Shown: in pieces, positions 53,604 through 61,792 of the stretch
Layout: every line of letters starts with the position of its first letter
Position numbering within the stretch: position 1 is the first letter of the stretch
Assembly (NCBI RefSeq): GCF_050314555.1
Contig: NZ_JBNPNH010000010.1
Location: forward strand, 1 to 64,000
Direction: 5' to 3'
DNA from: Spyradosoma sp004558035
GTDB lineage: Bacteria; Verrucomicrobiota; Verrucomicrobiia; Opitutales; UBA953
DNA: 64,000 nt
Translations under genes and position numbers: made by a program
The notes under the pieces: model-generated
Seen by the model: the letters and a program-made list of their open reading frames with translations, nothing else
What the model was told of the DNA's origin: nothing
Database searches by the model: none

Positions 53604-55013
53604 ATGGAAGATTCAAAAGAAACCCCGACCCTTGAAGCCGAAACGCAGGAAACGCCTCCTGCGGCGGAATCGACGGAAATCCAGTCCGCCGAAGAACAGA
53701 CGCAGCTGACGCACAAAGAAGGCGAGTTCATCCGCATCGGCGGCGAACACGCCGACGCCGACGGCATCGACCCGCTGAAACGCAGCAAGAAGTTCTCCTG
53801 GAAGAGTTTCGGCGGCCCCGGCTTCATTTTCTCGCTCGTTTTCCACGGCATTCTGCTCGTCGTCGCGGTCTTCCTCGTCGTACGCCACATCGTGGACAAG
53901 CCGGTCGAGGAGCCTGACGCGTTCGTCACGGGCGCCGGCGGCGGCAACAACGGCGACAACGCGCGCATGAACAACCAGCGCATGAAGCCGCGCCAGTCCA
54001 TGATGCAGACGAAATCGCGCATCACGTCGAAGTCTTCCAAGTCCGCGATCGCGCTTCCGGAAATGCCCGTCGTGGCGATGAACGCGTCGTTCTCCGGCGG
54101 CAGCATGGGCGGCGAGCCTTCTTCCGGCTTCGGCGGCGGCGGAGGCGGCGGCATCGGCAAGGGGCTCGGCAAGGGCATCGGCAACGGCTCGAACTTCCTC
54201 GCCGGATTCGGTTCCCGCACCAAGAGCAAGACCGCGCTCGAAGGCTATCTTTTCGACCTGAAGGTCCGCGCCAACGGCACGACGATCGCCACGATCGCGC
54301 CCGGCGACCAGGGCAAGCGCAAGGAGGAACTGCACAAGGTGTTCACCCTCATGGACACGAAGAACTACGGCGCGACCGAGCTGAAGCGCGACTACGCGCG
54401 CGCCCCCACGGCGCTCTACGCGACGCGCGTCTTCATCGTCAACGACAAGGGGCAGGCGCTCGACGCGACGAAGGCGACGGAGGCGTTCGCGGATCCGCCG
54501 ATCGACAAGGGCGGCAAGCCGCCGTTCAAGGCGCCGGGCTGGCTCTGCTATTACAAAGGAAAGTTTTCCGTTCCCGAAGACGGCGAATACCGCTTCGTGG
54601 GCATGGGCGACGACGCGATGATCGTCCGCGTGGACAAGAAGACCGTCCTCTACGCGTTCTGGCCGGGCGAAGGTCACGGTCCCGCGGTGAAATACCAGCA
54701 GGGCTGGGAACCCAAGAACTTCTGCGGCCAGGGCGGCACGGACGGCACCAACATTCCCCAGCGCGGCCAGCGCCAGTCGCTCTACAAGGGCTCTTGGAAG
54801 ACGATGAAGAAGGGCCACAACTACACGATCGAGGTCGCCTTCGGCGAAGCGGCGGGCGGTCTCGGCGGCGCCTGTCTCGGTCTGCAGAAAAAAGGCAAGG
54901 ACGACGACAACAACTTCCCGATGTTCACGCTCGAGCCGCTGGACGAAGTCCCGGCGTGGGGCATCGGCGAAACCGGACGCTACAACGTGACCGGCAACTT
55001 CGTCGCCCGCTGA
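53604..55013 (+). CDS. Single-span membrane protein with C-terminal PA14-like domain
   Basis: 469 residues. The N-terminus (1-75) is acidic and disordered (ETPTLEAETQETPPAAESTE); one membrane span lies at about 80-97 (FIFSLVFHGILLVVAVFLVV); a Gly/Asn-rich linker follows, with GFGGGGGGGIGKGLGKGIGNG near 173-193. The rest is a beta-rich domain: GWLCYYKGKFSVPEDGEYRF, VGMGDDAMIVRVDKKTVLYAFW and NYTIEVAFGEAAGG, which recalls PA14 carbohydrate-binding modules. The layout, cytoplasmic tail, one span, glycine hinge, then outside sensor or lectin, suggests an envelope-associated binding or TonB-like stalk protein. Function unknown. Confidence 0.6.
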   Translation: MEDSKETPTLEAETQETPPAAESTEIQSAEEQTQLTHKEGEFIRIGGEHADADGIDPLKRSKKFSWKSFGGPGFIFSLVFHGILLVVAVFLVVRHIVDKPVEEPDAFVTGAGGGNNGDNARMNNQRMKPRQSMMQTKSRITSKSSKSAIALPEMPVVAMNASFSGGSMGGEPSSGFGGGGGGGIGKGLGKGIGNGSNFLAGFGSRTKSKTALEGYLFDLKVRANGTTIATIAPGDQGKRKEELHKVFTLMDTKNYGATELKRDYARAPTALYATRVFIVNDKGQALDATKATEAFADPPIDKGGKPPFKAPGWLCYYKGKFSVPEDGEYRFVGMGDDAMIVRVDKKTVLYAFWPGEGHGPAVKYQQGWEPKNFCGQGGTDGTNIPQRGQRQSLYKGSWKTMKKGHNYTIEVAFGEAAGGLGGACLGLQKKGKDDDNNFPMFTLEPLDEVPAWGIGETGRYNVTGNFVAR

Positions 55014-55032
55014 GCGCCGACGCGTTTCCACG

Positions 55033-55075
55033 AAAAAAACGTTCCCGCGAATCCGAATCGCGGGAACGTTTTTTT
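55033..55075. terminator. Bidirectional terminator
   Basis: ACGTTCCCGCGA (55039-55050) pairs perfectly with TCGCGGGAACGT (55058-55069), flanked by seven A on the left and seven T on the right. It serves the PA14-like gene (+) and the ABC ATPase gene (-). The clearest case of two facing copies of the recurring word making a terminator. Confidence 0.9.
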
Positions 55076-55093
55076 GTTTTTCGGGAAACCTCT

Positions 55094-55888
55094 TCAGGCG
55101 GGAAAGACGCGCCAGAATCCGTTGCGGCGCGAAACGCTCAGCGGCACGTCGAAGAGCTCCGAGAGCTTCGCGGACGTCAGCATCTTTTCCGTCTCGCCGA
55201 CGCCGACGATCTTCCCCGCGCGAATCAGCGCGACGCGGCGGATTTCCGGCGCGATCTCGTTGATGTTGTGCGTGACGAGAATCACGGTCGTTCCCGCGCG
55301 CATCAGTTCGCGCAGAAAATCGACGTAGAGAATCGACGACTTCAGGTCGAGCCCGCTCGTCGGCTCGTCGAGCACGAGCGCTTCGGGACGGCTCACGAGC
55401 GCGCGCGCCAGAATGAAGCGCCGCTGCTCGCCCGTGGAGAACGTGCCGAACTCGCGCGCGGCGATGCCCGCGAGCCCGATGAAGTCGAGGATCTCGCGGA
55501 CGCGTTTCGCCTGCGCCGGCGTCGCGCGCTGATCGCGCCACATACCGATGCTGGAAAAGAATCCGGAGCGCACGACGTCGATTCCGCTCGTATCCGCCGG
55601 GAACATACGCTGCAGGTCGTTGGAGACGATGCCGATGCGGGAACGCAGCTCGCGCACGTTCCAGTTCGTCTCGCCGAAGAGCTTCAGAGAGCCCTTCGCC
55701 GTCGCCGCCGGATAAAGCTCGCGCGTGACGAGCTTGAGCAGCGTCGATTTTCCCGCGCCGTTCGGTCCGAGGATCGCGGTGCTGCAGCCCGCGGGAACGT
55801 CGAACGAAACGTCGGAAAAGATTTTTTTGCCGCCCCGGACGACCGTCAGCCCGGAGCATTCGATGATTTTCGGAGAATCGCAGTTCAT
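55094..55888 (-). CDS. ABC transporter ATP-binding protein
   Basis: 264 residues of a stand-alone nucleotide-binding domain. Walker A GPNGAGKST, a signature loop of unusual form (FSTGEQRRFILARAL, STGEQ where LSGGQ is usual), Walker B with the Glu (EALVLDEPTSGLDLK) and VTHNINEI as switch His. The signature STGEQ is found in ModF/YheS-like and molybdenum/iron-type ATPases such as PhnK-like or ModF relatives, so the transported substrate is open. No permease gene is adjacent. The start at 55888 (MNCDSPKIIEC) is preferred; a further upstream Met lies inside the tig terminator. Confidence 0.8.
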   Translation of the reverse strand: MNCDSPKIIECSGLTVVRGGKKIFSDVSFDVPAGCSTAILGPNGAGKSTLLKLVTRELYPAATAKGSLKLFGETNWNVRELRSRIGIVSNDLQRMFPADTSGIDVVRSGFFSSIGMWRDQRATPAQAKRVREILDFIGLAGIAAREFGTFSTGEQRRFILARALVSRPEALVLDEPTSGLDLKSSILYVDFLRELMRAGTTVILVTHNINEIAPEIRRVALIRAGKIVGVGETEKMLTSAKLSELFDVPLSVSRRNGFWRVFPA

Positions 55889-55904
55889 CGCTTTTCCCAA
55901 AACG

Positions 55905-55945
55905 CGCGTTCCCGCGAAACGGATTTCGCGGGAACGGCGTCTCGA
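55905..55945 (-). terminator. Terminator of tig
   Basis: CGTTCCCGCGAAA (55907-55919) pairs perfectly with TTTCGCGGGAACG (55924-55936). On the minus strand the stem is followed by CGCGTTTTGGG, a weak T-run. Confidence 0.65.
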
Positions 55946-55963
55946 AAGGATTTCAGAGAGCAA

Positions 55964-57262
55964 TCATTTCGTGACGGCGGCGGCGACGACGAGGTCGAGC
56001 GCCTTGTTGCAGAGCAGGTTCGCCTGCATTTCCATGAGGCGGGAACGGTCCTTCGTCAGTTCCTTGACGAATTTTTCCGTCGGCATGCCGCTCATGTAGG
56101 CTTCCTGCTGAATGCGCGTCGTGATGTCGCCCTGCTCGACCTTGACGTTTTCCGCCTTCGCGATGGCGTTGAGCAGAATCTGCGTCTTGACGCGCGTCTT
56201 CGCGGCGTCCTTGGTTTCGTTCATCAGCTCGTCGCGCTTCGCCTGAATGTCTTCGACCTTCGCGCCGCGGCGGAGCTGCGTGTTCGCGAATTCGACGAAG
56301 ATGTTGTAGGCTTCGCGGTCGATCGCGCTTTCCGGCAGCGGGAAATCGACGCTTTCGTTGAGCTTGTTGATGAGGAGCTCGCGCGTCTTCGCGGTCGCGG
56401 CGGTCTTCTTGTTCGCCTCAAGCCCTTCGCGGATCTGCTTCTTGAACTCGGCTTCGTCGGCGACGTGCACGGACTTGAAGAATTCCTCGTTCAGCTCGGG
56501 GAGCACGCGGCGGCTGACCTTCGCGATTTCGAGCGCGTAGACGGCGGTCTTGCCGCGGAGCGCCTCGGCGGCGAAATCGTCCGCGAACGTCACCGTGACT
56601 TCCTTCTTGTCGCCCGCCTTCGCGCCGACGAGCGCGGCGGCGATTTCCTTGACGGACGCGCCGAGCGCCTCTTCCGCGCCGGCTTCCTCCCACGTTCCCG
56701 TCTGCCTGCCGTAAACGGCGGCGGCTTCCGGAAAGGCTTCGCCGTCGATCTTGCCTTCGTAGGAAAGCTTCACGTAGTCGCCCTTCAGAGCGGGTTCCTC
56801 GACTTCGTTGAACTCGGCGCGCTGCGCGCGGATGCTCTCGGCGGCCTTGGCGACGTCCTCGTCGGAGACGCTCAGGTCTTCGGCGGGAACTTCGAGCCCC
56901 TTGTACTGCGGCAGCTCGAACGCGGGAACGACGTCGATTTCAAAACGGACTTCGGCGTCCTTGCCGACCTCGATCGTCGGCTCCTTCACGTCCACGAGCG
57001 CGTAGACCTCGAGATCCTTGTTTTCGCGGACGGCGCCGTAGGCGAGACGCACGACGCGCTGCACGAGCTCCTTTTCCAGATCCTTGCCGTATTTGCGGCG
57101 GACGACGGCGAGCGGCGCCTTGCCGGGACGGAAGCCCGGAATGCGCGCCTGCGAGGCGTATTCGCCGAAAAGTTTCTTCTGCGCTTCTTCGACGGAGGCG
57201 GCGGGAACGACGACGTTCGCCGCTTTGCGCGTCGGGTTGATGTCTTCGAATTGAATGTTCAT
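55964..57262 (-). CDS. tig: Trigger factor
   Basis: Ribosome-bound chaperone and prolyl isomerase, 432 residues. The N-terminal ribosome-docking domain ends with GFRPGKAPLAVVRRKYG (trigger-factor signature), the FKBP-like domain follows (DYVKLSYEGKIDGEAFPEAA, AALVGAKAGDKKEVTVTFADD) and the helical C-terminal arm is from about 265 to the end (KKQIREGLEANKKTAATAK, ELTKDRSRLMEMQANLLCN). Length and domain order are standard. ATG start at 57262. clpP and clpX, frequent neighbours, are not here. Confidence 0.94.
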   Translation of the reverse strand: MNIQFEDINPTRKAANVVVPAASVEEAQKKLFGEYASQARIPGFRPGKAPLAVVRRKYGKDLEKELVQRVVRLAYGAVRENKDLEVYALVDVKEPTIEVGKDAEVRFEIDVVPAFELPQYKGLEVPAEDLSVSDEDVAKAAESIRAQRAEFNEVEEPALKGDYVKLSYEGKIDGEAFPEAAAVYGRQTGTWEEAGAEEALGASVKEIAAALVGAKAGDKKEVTVTFADDFAAEALRGKTAVYALEIAKVSRRVLPELNEEFFKSVHVADEAEFKKQIREGLEANKKTAATAKTRELLINKLNESVDFPLPESAIDREAYNIFVEFANTQLRRGAKVEDIQAKRDELMNETKDAAKTRVKTQILLNAIAKAENVKVEQGDITTRIQQEAYMSGMPTEKFVKELTKDRSRLMEMQANLLCNKALDLVVAAAVTK

Positions 57263-57456
57263 TGGCTTGTAAAAACGGTTGTAAAGGTGTTCCTCCGCGC
57301 GCGAGGCGCGAAAAAAGAAGCATTAAGGAAACCCGTTTCGGCGCCACGGGTCAAACCTTCTTTGCGGAAGAAAACGGGAACCCGCGGGAACGACGGCTCC
57401 CATTCTCCTTGCGTTCCCGCGCCGGGGCGGCACAATGTCGGCAACTCACTTTTTCC

Positions 57457-58401
57457 ATGTTCACCCGCCGTTCGATTTTCGTCATCGTCTCGCTGATCGC
57501 GGGAGCCGTCATGTTGCGCAAACTCGCGGAGAATCTGGACACGATCGTTCCCGCGCTCTACGCGAGCTTCGCCTCGGACACGCTCGTGCTCCCGCTGTGG
57601 ATCGACTACGCGGCGGTCTTCGTCTTCGGCATCACGGGAACGATGACGGCGCGCATGAAGGGCTACGACTTCGTCGGCGCCTTCGTGCTGGCGGGCATCA
57701 CGGCGATGGGCGGCGCGCTCGTCCGCGACGGGCTCTGCATTCAGTCTCCCGCGATTTCGCCGCTCTTTTCGGACAGCGGCTACATCATGTCGCTGACGGC
57801 GTCGTGGATCTTCGGCATGTATCTGGGCGAATACTTCATGCGCTTCGACCACTTCATCGTCGTCTGCGACGCCGCGGGGCTCGGGCTCTACGCCGTCTTC
57901 GGCACGAACAAGGCGCTCGCCAACGAGCTGAGCGTTCCCGTCGCCGTCGGCATCGGCATGATCAATGCGGTCGGCGGCGGGCTGCTGCGCGACATCATCG
58001 CGCGCGACGAGCCGATGGTCTTCAAGCCCGGGCAGTTCTACACCGCGATCGCCGTGCTCGGCAGCATTCTCTTCGTCGTGCTCTGCAGGGCGCTTCCGCC
58101 GACGACCGCCGCGCTGATCGTCGTCATCTTCTGCGTCATCGCGCGCCTCGCTTCGATTCGCTACGACCTGCATTCGCGCTCCGTCGCCGAGACGCAGGAA
58201 CGCGTCAAGCGCCTCCTGCGCGCCATCCGCGAAGCCCACCGCGCCGACGCCTTCTCCAAGGAGCGCGAGGCGGAACGCGCCGCGGAGGAAGCCGAAAAGA
58301 CCGCGGAATTCGGCGACGACGCCGCCGTCTACGAAGACGATCCCGAGCCGCTTCCCGAGCCCGACGACGGGAACGCTGTTGACCGGAATGAAAAACTTTA
58401 G
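57457..58401 (+). CDS. TRIC-family (UPF0126) cation channel-like membrane protein
   Basis: 314 residues with about seven membrane spans built as two repeats: YAAVFVFGITGTMTARMKGY followed by GAFVLAGITAMGGALVRDG, then VVCDAAGLGLYAVFGTNKAL followed by GIGMINAVGGGLLRDIIARD. The two GG(A/G)LxRD motifs are diagnostic of UPF0126, the bacterial relatives of trimeric intracellular cation channels. A charged coiled-coil tail of about 85 residues (KRLLRAIREAHRADAFSKER, then acidic) is extra to the family. Its last codons overlap the ttg/ATG region of pyrH, so translation is probably coupled. Confidence 0.85.
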   Translation: MFTRRSIFVIVSLIAGAVMLRKLAENLDTIVPALYASFASDTLVLPLWIDYAAVFVFGITGTMTARMKGYDFVGAFVLAGITAMGGALVRDGLCIQSPAISPLFSDSGYIMSLTASWIFGMYLGEYFMRFDHFIVVCDAAGLGLYAVFGTNKALANELSVPVAVGIGMINAVGGGLLRDIIARDEPMVFKPGQFYTAIAVLGSILFVVLCRALPPTTAALIVVIFCVIARLASIRYDLHSRSVAETQERVKRLLRAIREAHRADAFSKEREAERAAEEAEKTAEFGDDAAVYEDDPEPLPEPDDGNAVDRNEKL

Positions 58402-58414
58402 GAAAATGACCCGC

Positions 58415-59161
58415 ATGGCACGTAAAACGTCTTCATCCAAAAAAGCCGCGCCGAAATACAAGCGCATCGTTCTCAAGATTTCCGGCGAGGCGCTGAAGAA
58501 TTTTCAGACCGGCGACCCATTCGACCCGACGATTCTCAAAAACCTCGCCGAACAGCTCAAGCTGCTTCACGAAATGGGCGTGCAGGTCTGCCTCGTCGTC
58601 GGCGGCGGGAACATCTTCCGCGGGCTCGCGGGCGCGCGCAACAACGGCACCGACCGCACCACGGGCGACAACATGGGCATGCTCGCCACCACGATCAACG
58701 CGCTCGCGATCATGGACTGCCTCGAAAAGAACGGAATCGAAGTCCGCGTCCAGACCGCGATTCCGATGGACAAGGTAGCCGAGCCCTTCATCCTCCGCCG
58801 CGCCCTGCGCCACCTCGAAAAAGGCCGCATCGTCATCTTCGCCGCGGGAACGGGCAATCCCTTCTGCACGACGGACTACGCCGCCGCGCTCCGCGCGAAC
58901 GAAGTCCACGCCGACATCATCTTCAAGGCGACCAAGGTGGACGGCATCTACACCGCCGACCCGATGAAGGACAAGAACGCCGTCCGCTACGAAAAAATCT
59001 CCTACGACGAAGCCCTGATGAAGCGCCTCGGCGTCATGGACTCCACGGCGTTCGCGCTCTGCCAGGAAAACCACATGCCGATTCTCGTCTTCTCCATGGC
59101 GGAAAAGGATTCCATCCGCAAGGCGATCTGCGGCGAATCCATCGGCACGCTCGTCTGCTGA
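58415..59161 (+). CDS. pyrH: UMP kinase
   Basis: Converts UMP to UDP in pyrimidine synthesis. The 248-residue amino-acid-kinase-fold protein has YKRIVLKISGEALKN, VCLVVGGGNIFRGLAG, DNMGMLATTINALAIMD, VIFAAGTGNPFCTTDYAAALRA, KATKVDGIYTADPMKD and the GVMDSTAFALCQENHMPI end. Several starts are possible (TTG 58379, ATG 58388, 58406, 58415). The ATG at 58415 has AGGA about 11 bp upstream and leaves a usual-length N-terminus. frr follows after 55 bp, the common pyrH-frr pair, but rpsB-tsf are replaced by the channel gene. Confidence 0.93.
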   Translation: MARKTSSSKKAAPKYKRIVLKISGEALKNFQTGDPFDPTILKNLAEQLKLLHEMGVQVCLVVGGGNIFRGLAGARNNGTDRTTGDNMGMLATTINALAIMDCLEKNGIEVRVQTAIPMDKVAEPFILRRALRHLEKGRIVIFAAGTGNPFCTTDYAAALRANEVHADIIFKATKVDGIYTADPMKDKNAVRYEKISYDEALMKRLGVMDSTAFALCQENHMPILVFSMAEKDSIRKAICGESIGTLVC

Positions 59162-59216
59162 AGCGTTCCCGCGGCGCGCTCACGAATTTTTCCCAAAAAA
59201 CATCCGTAAAAATACC

Positions 59217-59774
59217 ATGCTCAAAAAAATCACCGATTCGACGAACGACGCGATGAAGAAAGCCGTCGCGCACACCGAACACGAATTTTCCACGATCAAC
59301 ACCGGGAAAGCCCAGCCTTCGATGGTCGAGGGCGTCCAGGTCGAAGCCTACGGCAGCATGATGCCGCTGAAGAACTGCGCGACGGTCACGACGCCGGACG
59401 CGCGTTCCATCGTCATCACGCCGTTCGACAAGGGCCTGCTCAAGGCGATCGAAAAGGCGATTCTCGGCGCGAACATCGGCCTCACGCCGTCCGTGCAGGG
59501 CACGATCGTGCGCTGCCCCGTTCCCGAACTGACGGGCGAACGCCGCGCCGAGCTCGTCAAGGTCGCCAACCGCTACGCCGAAGAAGGCCGCGTCCGCGTC
59601 CGCAACTGCCGCCGCGACGGTCTCGAGCTCGTCAAGAAGATCAACAAGGACAAGGCGGCGTCCGAAGACGACTGCAAGCGCGCTGAAAAGGACATTCAGA
59701 CGATCACCGACAAGTGGATCGCCGCGATCGATTCCGCGCTCAAGGCGAAGGAAGCTGATCTGAAGAAAGTCTGA
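59217..59774 (+). CDS. frr: Ribosome recycling factor
   Basis: Splits post-termination ribosomes with EF-G. 185 residues, the family length. AHTEHEFSTINTGKAQPSMV gives the helix 1 region (usual R-T-G-R is N-T-G-K here), then VEAYGSMMPLKNCATVTTPD, GLTPSVQGTIVRCPVPELTGERRAEL and VRVRNCRRDGLELVKKINKD, ending with the third helix IQTITDKWIAAIDSALKAKE. The TGK and CRRDG changes are mild deviations. Likely co-transcribed with pyrH. Confidence 0.95.
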   Translation: MLKKITDSTNDAMKKAVAHTEHEFSTINTGKAQPSMVEGVQVEAYGSMMPLKNCATVTTPDARSIVITPFDKGLLKAIEKAILGANIGLTPSVQGTIVRCPVPELTGERRAELVKVANRYAEEGRVRVRNCRRDGLELVKKINKDKAASEDDCKRAEKDIQTITDKWIAAIDSALKAKEADLKKV

Positions 59775-59795
59775 GCGGAACGTTCCCGCGAAGCG

Positions 59796-59890
59796 ATGAG
59801 GCGACGGAAGCCCGAGGCGCCGGAAAGCGTCCGCGCGATGCGGACCGATCGACCGCCTCGCCGTTCCGTCGCCTCATAACCTTTTTCTCC
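59796..59890. repeat. Multi-stem inverted repeat after frr
   Basis: ATGAGGCGACGGA (59796-59808) pairs perfectly with TCCGTCGCCTCAT (59865-59877). Nested inside are CGAGGCG (59813-59819) with CGCCTCG (59854-59860) and GTCCGC (59829-59834) with GCGGAC (59840-59845). A CTTTTTCTC tract follows. It may act as an frr terminator, but the length and nesting are more than a terminator needs; a small RNA or repeat element is possible. Confidence 0.6.
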
Positions 59891-59895
59891 CGTTC

Positions 59896-60927
59896 ATGAA
59901 ATTCTCCCGCGTCGTCATCGAAGCCATGGCGGTCGAGCTTCCGCCGGAAGTGTGGACCTCCGCCGCGCTCGAAGAAAAACTCGCGCCGCTCTACGCGCGC
60001 CTCAAACTGCCCTACGGACGCCTCGAACTGATGACCGGCATCCGGGAACGCCGCTTCTGGCCGCGCCCAATCCGTCCCTCCGAAGCCTCCGCGCTCGCGG
60101 GGAAGAAAGTCATGGCCGCCGCGGGAACGCGTCCCGAGGACGTCGATCTGCTCATCCATTCCTCCGTCTGCCGCGACCGCCTCGAACCCGCCACCGCCGC
60201 CTACGTGCACGGTCTGCTCGGGCTCGGCGCGCGCACGCAGATTTTCGACGTTTCCGACGCCTGCCTCGGCTTCCTCAACGCGATGATCGTCGCCGCGGGC
60301 TTGCTCGAATCCGGGCAGATCCGCCGCGCGCTCGTCTGTTCCGGCGAGAACGGTCGCCCGCTCGTCGAAAACACGATCGCGAAGCTCAACGCCGAGGAGA
60401 CGCTTTCGCGCAACGACGTGAAGCCCTATTTCGCGAATCTCACCATCGGCGCGGGCGCGGTCGCCGCGATTCTCGCGCGCGAGGACGTCGCCGGCGCGGA
60501 CAAACCGCACCTGCTCGGCGGCGCCGTCGCGACCGACTCCTCCGCCAACCGTCTCTGCGAAGGCGACGCGAGCGGGGACGCGCTCGCCATGCGCACCGAT
60601 TCGGAAAAACTCCTCGCCGCGGGCGTCGCGCTCGCCGCGCGCGCGTGGGAAGATTTTTGCGCCGAGACCGGCTGGAACGCCGACGTTCCCGCGCACGTCG
60701 TCACGCACCAGGTCGGCGCGCGCCACACCGCCGCGCTTTTCGAGCGGCTCGGGCTCGACCGCGCGAAGGACCGCCGCAGCTTCGATTTTCTCGGCAACGT
60801 CGGCTCCGTCTCGCTCCCCGCGACGCTCGCGCTCGCGCGCGAATCCGGCACGATCGGCGCGCGCGACAAAGTCGCCCTGCTCGGCATCGGCAGCGGGCTG
60901 AGCTCGCTCATGCTCGCCGTCGAATGA
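59896..60927 (+). CDS. Ketoacyl-ACP synthase III / OleA-like thiolase-fold enzyme
   Basis: 343 residues. Catalytic Cys in DVSDACLGFLNAM, His in HVVTHQVGARH and Asn in LGNVGSVSLP make the KASIII triad. The N-terminal segment VIEAMAVELPPEVWTSAALE with LPYGRLELMTGIRERRFWP is closer to OleA than to FabH; OleA condenses two fatty acyl-CoAs for long-chain olefin or ketone synthesis. No oleB, oleC or oleD gene is nearby; an OppD-like ATPase gene follows 13 bp later. So the product could be a fatty-acid primer, a ketone or a beta-keto acid. Confidence 0.78.
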   Translation: MKFSRVVIEAMAVELPPEVWTSAALEEKLAPLYARLKLPYGRLELMTGIRERRFWPRPIRPSEASALAGKKVMAAAGTRPEDVDLLIHSSVCRDRLEPATAAYVHGLLGLGARTQIFDVSDACLGFLNAMIVAAGLLESGQIRRALVCSGENGRPLVENTIAKLNAEETLSRNDVKPYFANLTIGAGAVAAILAREDVAGADKPHLLGGAVATDSSANRLCEGDASGDALAMRTDSEKLLAAGVALAARAWEDFCAETGWNADVPAHVVTHQVGARHTAALFERLGLDRAKDRRSFDFLGNVGSVSLPATLALARESGTIGARDKVALLGIGSGLSSLMLAVE

Positions 60928-60940
60928 CGCCCGTTCCCGC

Positions 60941-61738
60941 ATGGACGCGCCGCCGCTGCTCGAAGTCGAAAATCTTTCCGTGGAATTCCGTTCCCGCGGG
61001 AACGTCTCCCGCGTCGTCCGCGGCGTCTCCTTCGCGCTGAAGCGCGGCGAAATCCTCGCCGTCGTCGGCGAAAGCGGCAGCGGGAAATCCGTCACCTCGC
61101 AGGCGCTCACGGGTCTGCTCCCCGAGCCGCCCGCGTGCGTCGTGAGCGGGAGCGTCCGTCTCGAAGGGCGCGAAATTCTCGGGCTTCCGGAGCGCGCTCT
61201 GCGAAAAATCCGCGGCAGGGAAATCGCCTACGTCTTTCAGGATCCGCTCAGTTCGCTCAATCCGAGCTACACCGTCCGCGCGCAGATCGAAGAGACGCTG
61301 AAGATCCACGTCCCCGCGCTGAAGACCCGACGGGAACGCCGCGCGCGCGTCGCCGAGACGCTCGCCGCCGTCGGCATCAATCCCGCGCTCGCGGGCTCGT
61401 TCCCGCACGAATTTTCCGGCGGCATGCAGCAGCGCGTCATGATCGCCATGGCGCTCGCCGCCGAACCCGCGGTGCTCGTCGCCGACGAGCCGACGACCGC
61501 GCTCGACGTCACGATTCAGAAGCAGATCATGGACCTGCTGCTCGCGCTGCGGGAACGCTACGGTATGAGCGTCCTGCTCATCACGCACAATTTCGGGCTC
61601 GTCGCCCAGATCGCCGACCGCGTCTGCGTCCTTTTCCGCGGCGAAAAGGTCGAGGAAGGCTCGGCGCGCGAAGTCGTCCTCTCCCCGCGCGAACCCTACA
61701 CGCGCGCCCTCCTCGCCTGCGTTCCCCGCCTCCCGTGA
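60941..61738 (+). CDS. Oligopeptide/dipeptide-type ABC transporter ATPase (OppD/DppD-like)
   Basis: 265 residues. Walker A GESGSGKSV, Q-loop YVFQDPLSSLNPSYTV, signature FSGGMQQRVMIAMALAAEP, Walker B VLVADEPTTALDVTIQ and switch His ITHNFGLV. The paired FQDPLSSLNP and TTALDVTIQKQIMDLL stretches are diagnostic of peptide/nickel importers. It ends shortly after the ALLACVPRLP region without the usual Cys-rich FeS extension of OppD. The permeases and binding protein must be elsewhere or lost. Thirteen bp separate it from the OleA-like gene. Confidence 0.85.
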   Translation: MDAPPLLEVENLSVEFRSRGNVSRVVRGVSFALKRGEILAVVGESGSGKSVTSQALTGLLPEPPACVVSGSVRLEGREILGLPERALRKIRGREIAYVFQDPLSSLNPSYTVRAQIEETLKIHVPALKTRRERRARVAETLAAVGINPALAGSFPHEFSGGMQQRVMIAMALAAEPAVLVADEPTTALDVTIQKQIMDLLLALRERYGMSVLLITHNFGLVAQIADRVCVLFRGEKVEEGSAREVVLSPREPYTRALLACVPRLP

Positions 61739-61792
61739 GAGGCGCGCATTCTTCTTTAAGCCTTAAGCTTCAATCTCTAAGCTTTCCCGCAA

